Shown in pieces: positions 1-6,169 of a DNA stretch of 8,045 nucleotides. Position 1 is the stretch's first letter, and the number at the start of each line of letters is the position of its first letter. A program made the position numbers and the translations under genes. This DNA is from AM-2324 sp042091035. Its GTDB lineage: Bacteria > Bacteroidota > Bacteroidia > Chitinophagales > Saprospiraceae. Location of the stretch: positions 1-8,045 of the forward strand of contig JBELIG010000150.1 of the NCBI GenBank assembly GCA_042091035.1, written 5' to 3'. The notes beneath the pieces were generated by a model. It saw only the letters and a program-made list of their open reading frames with translations. It had not been told where the DNA came from and made no database searches.

Positions 1-32
1 TTGTGTTAATTTTTGACACTAGAAAATAGAAG

Positions 33-1826
33 ATGGCAAGGCAACAATCAGAAGATCAGGAAGAACAGAAAAAACGCCCCACTAGGGAGCAGTTTAGTGA
101 GGCCATAAAGATATTTAAGTACATAAGACCCTACAGAGCCCAGTTCATAACCGGTATGGTTTTACTATTTGTGGGGAGCTTGATTTTTATGGCATTTCCG
201 CAGTTATTCAGGGATATGGTTGATACTGCAAATGGTGAAGGTCAGTATGGTTTTGACCTGGAGCAACTAGGTTTTGTGTTGCTGATACTAATTGCGGTCC
301 AGGGATTCTCTTCCTATGCCCGAGTAATGTTATTTGCCAAAGTAAGTGAGTATGGAATAGCAGATGTGCGAAAAGCGCTCTATGATAAAGTCATTACTCT
401 TCCTGTCGTATTCTTTGAAAAAAGTAATGTAGGAGAATTGATTAGTAGATTGTCTGGTGATGTTGAAAAGCTCTATAGTACCTTCTCTATTACCTTAGCT
501 GAATTTGTGCGTCAAATTATTATTCTTGTTGCCGGAGTTATTCTCTTAGGAGTAAGTACACCAAGGTTAGCACTGCTAATGTTGGGGACTTTTGTGCCTG
601 TGGTTGGACTTGCCATGTTTTTTGGCCGGAAAATAAGAACCTTATCTAAGGCAAGGCAGGAAGAACTTGCTGTTTCAAGTAATATCGTAAATGAGTCTTT
701 GCAAGGAATTCAGACTGTTAAGTCCTATGTTAATGAGTTGTTTGAATCCTTGAGGTATGGCAGAAGTATCCAAAAGTCTGTGAATATCTCTATGAAATAT
801 GCTCGAGCAAGAGCATTGTTTGCTGCATTTATAATAACAATTCTTTTTGGAGCTCTATTTTTCATTATTTGGAGAGCCGCTGTGATGTTGCAAAATGGCA
901 TGATTTCAAACGGAGATCTAATTGCATTCTTTTCCTACACTGTTTTCATTGGAACAGCCATTGCAGGTTTAGGGAATTTTTATACTGAATTGGTTGGTGC
1001 AATGGGTGCAACTGAACGTATTCGAAATATCCTTTCTGAAACTGGTGAAATAGAGATTGATAAGAAAGGGATAGAACCTCTTGGTGCAGAAGGGAACATA
1101 CGATTTGAACAGGTTCATTTTCAATACCCAACACGATTAGATGTCCCTGTCCTTAAAGGGCTTGATTTGGAGTTGAAAGCTGGAGAGAAAATCGCACTAG
1201 TAGGTCCATCTGGAGCAGGAAAGTCTACTGTTATGCAATTGCTTCAGCGCTTTTATTCTTGGGAGTCGGGATCGATATTCTTAGATGGTAAGGATATAAG
1301 CAGTTACGATTTAAAGGCCTTTAGAAATATCTTCGCAATTGTTCCGCAAGAAGTAATCCTATTTGGTGGAAGCATAAAAGAGAATATACTTTATGGTAAG
1401 CCTGAGGCTACTGAGGAAGAGTTGATCGAGGCTGCCAAGAAAGCCAATGCCTGGGAGTTTATTTCTAAATTTCCAGAAGGTCTAGATACCTTAGTAGGAG
1501 AGCGCGGAGTGAAATTATCTGGTGGACAAAAGCAACGCTTAGCAATTGCCCGAGCTATTCTAAAAGATCCACTTATACTTTTATTGGATGAGGCTACTTC
1601 TGCACTAGATGCGGAATCAGAAAAATTGGTTCAAGACGCATTAGATGTTCTTATGGAAGGACGCACATCAATAATTATTGCCCATAGATTAGCTACAATC
1701 CGTGACGTTGACTGTATCTATGTTATTGAGGATGGAAAAGTAGTTGAGTCTGGTAGACATAATGTACTTGTTGAAAAAGAAGGATTATACAGCCAGTTGG
1801 CAAGTCTTCAGTTTAATTCAATTTAG
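33..1826 (+). CDS. ABC exporter half-transporter (fused permease and ATPase, MsbA/BmrA-like)
   Basis: This is a type IV ABC exporter subunit expected to act as a homodimer in the inner membrane, using ATP to move a lipid, drug or peptide outward. A six-helix membrane domain covers about residues 35-320. The nucleotide-binding domain (about 355-590) is complete: A-loop Tyr365, Walker A GPSGAGKST (391-399), Q-loop Gln439, signature LSGGQ (495-499), Walker B LILLLDE (514-520), D-loop SALD (523-526) and H-loop His551. At 597 residues it has the usual half-transporter length. The N-terminal 20 residues are strongly charged and cytoplasmic. The ATG at 33 follows the A-rich stretch agaaaatagaag, typical of Bacteroidota starts. 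It is the first gene of a probable operon with the membrane protein and murB. The substrate cannot be read from the sequence. MsbA (lipid A flippase) is possible because of the envelope context, but multidrug exporters look the same, so no symbol is given. Confidence 0.95.
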   Translation: MARQQSEDQEEQKKRPTREQFSEAIKIFKYIRPYRAQFITGMVLLFVGSLIFMAFPQLFRDMVDTANGEGQYGFDLEQLGFVLLILIAVQGFSSYARVMLFAKVSEYGIADVRKALYDKVITLPVVFFEKSNVGELISRLSGDVEKLYSTFSITLAEFVRQIIILVAGVILLGVSTPRLALLMLGTFVPVVGLAMFFGRKIRTLSKARQEELAVSSNIVNESLQGIQTVKSYVNELFESLRYGRSIQKSVNISMKYARARALFAAFIITILFGALFFIIWRAAVMLQNGMISNGDLIAFFSYTVFIGTAIAGLGNFYTELVGAMGATERIRNILSETGEIEIDKKGIEPLGAEGNIRFEQVHFQYPTRLDVPVLKGLDLELKAGEKIALVGPSGAGKSTVMQLLQRFYSWESGSIFLDGKDISSYDLKAFRNIFAIVPQEVILFGGSIKENILYGKPEATEEELIEAAKKANAWEFISKFPEGLDTLVGERGVKLSGGQKQRLAIARAILKDPLILLLDEATSALDAESEKLVQDALDVLMEGRTSIIIAHRLATIRDVDCIYVIEDGKVVESGRHNVLVEKEGLYSQLASLQFNSI

Positions 1827-1849
1827 GAAGGCGATTCTTTTTAAGTATA

Positions 1850-2428
1850 TTGTTTAGTATTCTTAAAAAGAATTTTTCTTCGTTTATGACTACAATCATT
1901 AGGCTGAAAATCTTCAGCATAGTATGTGTATTCTTTTTGTTTTTGAGTTTAACAGCTCGAGAACTAATCTTGTCTGACCTATACCTAGATTCCAAAAGGT
2001 TCTGGTCTATTTCACTGACCTTTGGTTTCCTGACGGGACTACTCTTTTCCACAAGTTTATTGCGGAAAGGGCAGACTGCTCTGGATCGATTTAGGATATT
2101 AGCGCTTATGGGCATAGCCGGTATTATTTGTGGCCCAGGAGTTTTTGGTGGTTTAAATAGGTTGCGGTCGATAAAACTAATGGATAAAAAATTTATAGTA
2201 GAAAAGGTTGTTCCACTGGTTGAAGGTCGAGGTATAAGTCTAAGTGACTTGGAGTCTCCTGATGCATACGAATTGTTTTTAGAATCCGACTTAGGCTTTG
2301 TAAAGTTAAAGATGCAACCTAGCACAGTAGTCACATCATTAGATTCAAGAGATGCGATCAAGCTAACAATAAGAGGTGGATTAATGGGCTTTCATTTTTT
2401 TGATAGTAGTAGTTTACAAAAATTATAG
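1850..2428 (+). CDS. Unrecognised three-pass membrane protein between the ABC exporter and murB
   Basis: I do not recognise a family for this 192-residue protein. Three hydrophobic segments are visible, at about residues 18-36, 52-71 and 82-101, followed by a C-terminal soluble part of about 90 residues that has no motif I can name. It contains the stretches VVPLVEGRGISLSDL and SRDAIKLTIRGG. The start is uncertain. TTG at 1850 gives 192 residues and lies 23 bp after the exporter stop. ATG at 1886 gives 180 residues and removes only a short basic leader before the first membrane helix. The sequence aggaagg at 1825-1831 resembles a Shine-Dalgarno site but is too far from either start. The stop at 2426-2428 is followed after two bases by the murB start, so translation is probably coupled to murB. 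This plus-strand frame is preferred over a long antisense frame because it has coherent membrane helices and fits the operon. Involvement in envelope biology is inferred from context only. Confidence 0.75.
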   Translation: MFSILKKNFSSFMTTIIRLKIFSIVCVFFLFLSLTARELILSDLYLDSKRFWSISLTFGFLTGLLFSTSLLRKGQTALDRFRILALMGIAGIICGPGVFGGLNRLRSIKLMDKKFIVEKVVPLVEGRGISLSDLESPDAYELFLESDLGFVKLKMQPSTVVTSLDSRDAIKLTIRGGLMGFHFFDSSSLQKL

Positions 2429-2430
2429 CA

Positions 2431-3438
2431 TTGGAAATTATAGAACATAGATCACTCAAAGGCTTCAATACTTTTGGTATAGATATTAAAGCAAGGCACT
2501 ATCTTCCGCTGGAGGATGCGACTGAGCTACCTGCTATTAACATTCAAGATTACCCTTCATTTTTAGTCTTGGGTGGAGGGAGCAATATTCTTTTTAGAGA
2601 TGATTTTGAGGGGCTGGTTATACATAATTTGATAAAAGGAATCTCTGTAGAGGAAGAAACAAATGAGCATGTAATTGTAAAGGTTGGAGCAGGAGAAAAC
2701 TGGCATGACTTTGTTTGCTGGGCAATCGATCACAATTATGGGGGAGTGGAGAATCTTGCACTCATACCGGGTTGTGTTGGTGCAGCACCTGTTCAGAATA
2801 TTGGAGCATATGGTGTTGAGTTGAAGGACGTATTTCATAAACTTGATGCCTATGATTTGATGAATGGGCAGTACTTTGAGAAAGACCACACTTCCTGTGC
2901 ATTTGGGTATAGAGATTCAGTATTCAAAAATGAGTTAAAAGGGAGGTGCTGCATTTTGAATGTGTATTTGAAATTGACAAAGAAACATTCTATTAATGCT
3001 TCCTACGGAGCGATTACAACTGTTTTAAATGCCTGTGGTGTCAATAATCCTGGGATTAGTGATGTTGCAAAAGCTGTTATTGAAATTCGCTCTTCAAAGT
3101 TGCCCGATCCCAAAAAATTAGGGAATGGGGGTTCTTTCTTTAAGAATCCAGTTATTAGTAAGGTTCAGCTCAATAAGTTGCAGCAGAATTTTCCTGCAAT
3201 TGTTTTTTACGAAATTGATGATGCATCTGTAAAAGTACCAGCGGGATGGCTGATTGATCAGGCTGGATGGAAAGGAAGGAAAATGGGCAATGCTCAATGT
3301 CATGAAAAGCAAGCCTTGGTACTCGTTAACTTAGGTGCAGCAAGTGGGCAGGAAATCTATGACCTATCGGAGGCTATTTATCAATCTGTACTTGATGTCT
3401 ATGGAATAGCATTGGAAAGAGAAGTGAATGTGTTATAA
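2431..3438 (+). CDS. murB: UDP-N-acetylenolpyruvoylglucosamine reductase MurB (type I)
   Basis: MurB is the cytoplasmic FAD enzyme that uses NADPH to reduce UDP-GlcNAc-enolpyruvate to UDP-MurNAc, the second committed step of peptidoglycan precursor synthesis. The opening SLKGFNTFGI (8-17) matches the start of known MurB proteins. The FAD-binding part has GGGSN (48-52) and the stretch from GVENLALIPG to NIGAYG (105-128). Tyr160-Arg161 correspond to the E. coli Tyr158/Arg159 pair, Ser235 in GGSFFKNP to the proton donor Ser229, and Glu330 near the C-terminus to Glu325. The Tyr-Arg pair and the length of 335 residues (E. coli 342) indicate type I. The start is TTG at 2431: the frame has a stop at 2410-2412 and no ATG between, and the TTG places the conserved N-terminus correctly. 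It lies two bases after the upstream gene and is followed at once by a terminator, so it is the last gene of its operon. Confidence 0.97.
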   Translation: MEIIEHRSLKGFNTFGIDIKARHYLPLEDATELPAINIQDYPSFLVLGGGSNILFRDDFEGLVIHNLIKGISVEEETNEHVIVKVGAGENWHDFVCWAIDHNYGGVENLALIPGCVGAAPVQNIGAYGVELKDVFHKLDAYDLMNGQYFEKDHTSCAFGYRDSVFKNELKGRCCILNVYLKLTKKHSINASYGAITTVLNACGVNNPGISDVAKAVIEIRSSKLPDPKKLGNGGSFFKNPVISKVQLNKLQQNFPAIVFYEIDDASVKVPAGWLIDQAGWKGRKMGNAQCHEKQALVLVNLGAASGQEIYDLSEAIYQSVLDVYGIALEREVNVL

Positions 3439-3475
3439 AAAAAGCCTCTGAGGATTTCCTCAGAGGCTTTTTTTT
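3437..3475. terminator. Bidirectional intrinsic terminator shared by murB and the mlaD-like gene
   Basis: A perfect 10-bp GC-rich stem, GCCTCTGAGG (3444-3453) with CCTCAGAGGC (3458-3467), closes a four-base loop ATTT. It is flanked by seven A on the left (3437-3443) and eight T on the right (3468-3475), so either strand gives a hairpin followed by a U tract. The two genes converge here, and the element fills the space between their stop codons (TAA at 3436-3438 on plus, TAA at 3474-3476 on minus), overlapping both slightly. It should end transcription of the ABC exporter-murB operon and of the amidase/mlaD-like unit. Confidence 0.94.
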
Positions 3476-4460
3476 AGTCCTTTGTTTCTTCGTATGGGAT
3501 TTCTTTTTTACTGAGGACACGTGTATATCTTTTAGGATGTACTCTAAAGTCTTCAAGCAATAACTCCAGTTCTTTTAGAGAGGCATTCAAGTTGTCATAA
3601 GCTTCTTCCTCATTGATCAATTTGCCTAAGGTTCCTTGACCTTCATTCAACTTAACAATCACCTCATTCAAAGTTGAAACTGTCGTGTTTAATTCTTCTA
3701 AGGTTCCTTCAAGCTGGTTCATACGATTGGTAGTCGCATCAAGCACTCCATCTGGGTGATTTATTTTATTGACCATTGAATCCATACTATTGGTCAACAT
3801 TGCAATCTTGTCCGTTGCAACAGCTGTCAAATCTTTAGTATTATTCAATGCCTGGTTCAATGCTGAACTTTGAGCATTCAACATTGTATTTACAGAACCT
3901 GTAATAGCATTGATATTTGCCATAGTCTCCTCAAAACTTTTCATGATCTTTTTTAGATCAAAATCGCTAGTTGCTCCTGCACCTTCCGTAATAGCAAGGA
4001 TTGAATCTTTAACGATCTGTAGATAATCTGAAAGGTCATCTTTTTGGATTAGCGTTCCAAGAACCCCATCCGTACGCCCTTCAATTTCATCTCCATCCTG
4101 AAGGAAGTTTGATAGCGTTTCATTATCAACATATTCTAGGCTTATTGATTTACCGCCAGTAAGATCAGACTTGATTACAGCTATTGTGTTTTTAGGTAAT
4201 TTTATATCACTGGAGATATTGATACTTACTATGTATCCTCGTAATGTTTCTTGGTTTTGTTGAACATCTGCTACTATACCTACTTGATAACCGTCTAGGT
4301 ATACAGGGTTAGATGGCAGTATCGCAGATACATTGTCATATTTTGCGAATACAACAATATCATTGCTGAATACATTCTTTCCTTGAAGGAACTTGAATCC
4401 GAAGATTAGGATTCCGATAGAAACGATTGTTAATAGACCAATTTTGGTTTCTCTACGCAT
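3474..4460 (-). CDS. MlaD/MCE-family lipid-transport substrate-binding protein
   Basis: Proteins of this family sit in the inner membrane and form rings or tubes that carry phospholipid or other hydrophobic molecules between the inner and outer membranes, together with an MlaE/MlaF ABC transporter. The protein starts with a short basic tail (MRRETKIG) and one membrane helix (about 7-25) that anchors it facing the periplasm. The MCE domain follows at about 36-113, with the characteristic pattern AKYDNVSAILPSNPVYLDGYQVG (split here as AKYDNV, then PVYLDGYQVG) and a closing GGKSISLEY (102-110). Residues about 140-305 are predominantly helical with heptad-like spacing, then comes the family tail GTLGKLINEEEAYDNL (276-291) and HPKRY (308-312). 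The length, 328 residues, suits Bacteroidota members. The ATG at 4460 has an A-rich upstream stretch and no Shine-Dalgarno. No mlaE or mlaF partner lies in the window. Function is by family; the lipid is unknown. Confidence 0.93.
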   Translation of the reverse strand: MRRETKIGLLTIVSIGILIFGFKFLQGKNVFSNDIVVFAKYDNVSAILPSNPVYLDGYQVGIVADVQQNQETLRGYIVSINISSDIKLPKNTIAVIKSDLTGGKSISLEYVDNETLSNFLQDGDEIEGRTDGVLGTLIQKDDLSDYLQIVKDSILAITEGAGATSDFDLKKIMKSFEETMANINAITGSVNTMLNAQSSALNQALNNTKDLTAVATDKIAMLTNSMDSMVNKINHPDGVLDATTNRMNQLEGTLEELNTTVSTLNEVIVKLNEGQGTLGKLINEEEAYDNLNASLKELELLLEDFRVHPKRYTRVLSKKEIPYEETKD

Positions 4461-4655
4461 TGTAAATGTTTTTCATGTTGGGGCAGTTAGCTACTCCCAA
4501 GTCAATTTGCATATCCTAGTACAGGATTCACACAAATTTGAATTATTTTTTGCAAAATCTATAATACATTAAGGATATAATGAATTCTTTGATTCAAATT
4601 CATACTCTATTAACAAATAATAGACTTTGTATGGTATGTTTGAAACAGAAATTTT
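4461..4655. other. AT-rich spacer between the amidase and mlaD-like genes
   Basis: This 195-bp stretch holds no plausible gene. It would be the 5' leader or promoter region of the minus-strand mlaD-like gene. I looked on the minus strand for the Bacteroidota pair TTTG and TAnnTTTG with 17-23 bases between. I found only imperfect -7 versions (for example TAGATTTTG, with one extra base, near 4554-4562) and no well-spaced partner. TTGGG (4478-4482) can pair with CCCAA (4496-4500) to form a weak hairpin just upstream of the mlaD-like start. There is no terminator after the amidase stop, so read-through into the mlaD-like gene is possible. Confidence 0.5.
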
Positions 4656-6080
4656 CTAAGTCCGGTTCTTTTCTAATAAAGTTCTTGCTTCATTCTGACT
4701 AATGCGCTTTCCATCTTTATAGTATACAGTAAATGCTCCACTGAAGCCAAGTTTGTGGTAATTCAGTCGGTTTCGCTCTGCCTCGCCAGTCGTTTTAAAA
4801 TCCCCAAGCAGGTATTTATAAAATCCGGATTCTTGAATAACTTCGATCTGACCATTAACACTAGTCCAAGGTTCTTCTGTTATATCAAGCCTCTTTCTTG
4901 AAGCAGCCAATTGTAATTTTATATTTAGTGTGGGTGCTACCGATTTAGGACTAAGGTCAGATGATGCAGAATTATACGCAGCATTATTGCCTTTTCTTCG
5001 AGTATTGAAATCAGCTATGGTCTTTTTACTTTTTTCGGCGTTATTCGTTGGGTTGCTTTTTATGATTTCAGGTCCTGAATTGTCTGAGAGTTCCCAGTTT
5101 CTAGGTGTTTTATTTGGGATTGTTTCCAATTGTTGGTCTCCACGCGTGAGGTAATCTATTTCAGTATTGTAGTCCGTAAAAGCCTTCGCTATTTTTTGAG
5201 CTATCTGATTCTGGCCATCAGCAGATCGTAGATAATTTTCATCTGTTCGATTCGTAAGAAAACCTGTTTCGACAAGTACAGATGGCATTGCCGTTGCTTT
5301 TAGAACAATGAAGCCAGCTTGTTTAACCCCTCTACTTTTTTGGGAACCCACTTTTGACATCTGATCTTCGACTTTTTGGGCAAAACGTATAGATTGATCC
5401 TGGTACACATCTTGGTACATAGACATGATAATATAGCCTTCTGGACTGTTGGGGTCGAAGTTATAGATTTGCTCATAATTCTGTTCGAATAGAATAGAGG
5501 AATTTTCGCGCATGGCTGTCTTGAGGTTTTCTTCCATCCTGTGATTACCGAGCACATAAGTTTCTGTTCCTGCAGTTGCTGTACTTCCTTTGATCGCATT
5601 GCAATGTATAGAAATAAAAAGATCGGCTTTTGCATCATTGGCAATCTTTGCACGTTCATGTAAGGGAATAAAAACATCTTTCTCTCGGGTAAGAATTACA
5701 TGTACTTCCGGGTGTTTAATTTTGATTAAAACGGATAATTTTAATGCTATTTGAAGCGCTATATTTTTTTCTTTTGCGTATTTTCCACTTGTCCCAGGGT
5801 CGTGACCACCATGGCCTGCGTCAATTACAATAGTTTTTATGGTTCTTAATGCTTCTTTACTGTAGGTTTGTGTAATTTTGCGAGCAGTTTCTTCAGGACT
5901 GAGGATTTGTTTGCTATGAATTCCATTAGATGAAATACGAAGACCAAAACTCTTTTGGGAATAGTCTTTTGTTTGAACCTTGTGGTCAGATTCAAATGTT
6001 TTAGAAATGTTAAAGTAGTTTAGTCCAAGCGGCATAAAAAAGAATAGAGCCGTTTGAATAAATAATAGCACTCGTGTCAT
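4656..6080 (-). CDS. Secreted N-acetylmuramoyl-L-alanine amidase (Amidase_3) with SPOR-like C-terminus
   Basis: This zinc hydrolase cuts the amide bond between N-acetylmuramic acid and the first L-alanine of the peptidoglycan stem peptide, typically during daughter-cell separation or wall turnover. An N-terminal hydrophobic segment (about 4-22) acts as signal or anchor, so the enzyme works in the periplasm. The Amidase_3 domain spans about 81-305. Its zinc ligands are His90 in DAGHGG, Glu104 in AKEKNIAL and His159 in SIHCNA, and the catalytic Glu271 lies in VLVETGFLTN. An insertion of about 45 residues follows GTETYVLG (171-178). A linker of low complexity rich in Asn, Ser, Thr and Pro (about 310-385) leads to a SPOR-like domain (about 386-460), with LQLAAS, YKYLLGDFKT and the ending FTVYYKDGKRI. 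All key residues are present. It lies upstream of and in the same direction as the mlaD-like gene, and divergent from lptD. The ATG at 6080 is the natural start before the hydrophobic segment; the leader has no strong Shine-Dalgarno. Confidence 0.96.
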   Translation of the reverse strand: MTRVLLFIQTALFFFMPLGLNYFNISKTFESDHKVQTKDYSQKSFGLRISSNGIHSKQILSPEETARKITQTYSKEALRTIKTIVIDAGHGGHDPGTSGKYAKEKNIALQIALKLSVLIKIKHPEVHVILTREKDVFIPLHERAKIANDAKADLFISIHCNAIKGSTATAGTETYVLGNHRMEENLKTAMRENSSILFEQNYEQIYNFDPNSPEGYIIMSMYQDVYQDQSIRFAQKVEDQMSKVGSQKSRGVKQAGFIVLKATAMPSVLVETGFLTNRTDENYLRSADGQNQIAQKIAKAFTDYNTEIDYLTRGDQQLETIPNKTPRNWELSDNSGPEIIKSNPTNNAEKSKKTIADFNTRRKGNNAAYNSASSDLSPKSVAPTLNIKLQLAASRKRLDITEEPWTSVNGQIEVIQESGFYKYLLGDFKTTGEAERNRLNYHKLGFSGAFTVYYKDGKRISQNEARTLLEKNRT

Positions 6081-6169
6081 TGCTCGTCAATTTGCAGATG
6101 GGGGTGAATAAATTTGGCCATTTAAATGAAATCAAGCAGAATCTAATCTAAATTATAAATTTGAACGCA
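6081..6169. promoter_or_regulatory. Divergent spacer between amidase and lptD with candidate -7 boxes
   Basis: This 89-bp AT-rich spacer must carry the starts of both divergent transcription units unless they are read from elsewhere. On the plus strand the Bacteroidota -7 consensus TAnnTTTG is matched exactly twice by the same sequence, TAAATTTG, at 6109-6116 and 6156-6163. A TTTG that could serve as the -33 box lies at 6091-6094, but it is only 14 bases before the first -7 candidate, shorter than usual. The second candidate has no clear -33 partner. The first would give lptD a leader of about 45 bases. No matching box was found for the amidase direction. The promoter assignment is an inference. 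Confidence 0.3.

Noticed and set aside
1..32. Possible end of an upstream gene or promoter before the ABC exporter
   Set aside because: Only 32 bases, with stops in all plus-strand frames. Nothing can be assigned.
1813..2361. Long open frame on the minus strand, 182 codons, opposite the unknown membrane protein
   Set aside because: Its product is rich in Ser, Asn, Lys and Pro with no coherent domain or signal, and it overlaps the end of the ABC exporter and most of a plus-strand gene that has clear membrane helices and operon spacing.
2563..3556. Minus-strand open frames across murB and the terminator
   Set aside because: They are antisense to the well-supported murB frame or run through the terminator hairpin, with low-complexity Lys/Thr/Ser content.
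4478..4500. Small inverted repeat TTGGG/CCCAA in the mlaD-like leader as a regulatory hairpin
   Set aside because: Only five base pairs with a 13-base loop, likely by chance; noted in the spacer entry but not called as a site.
4527..4602. Repeated TGAAT/ATTCA half-sites in the amidase-mlaD spacer as an operator
   Set aside because: Short AT-rich words with irregular spacing, expected by chance in such DNA.
4930..5677. Open frames inside the amidase gene (plus strand 4930-5154, minus strand 5300-5677)
   Set aside because: They overlap the amidase linker and catalytic domain, which are read in another frame with all catalytic residues intact.
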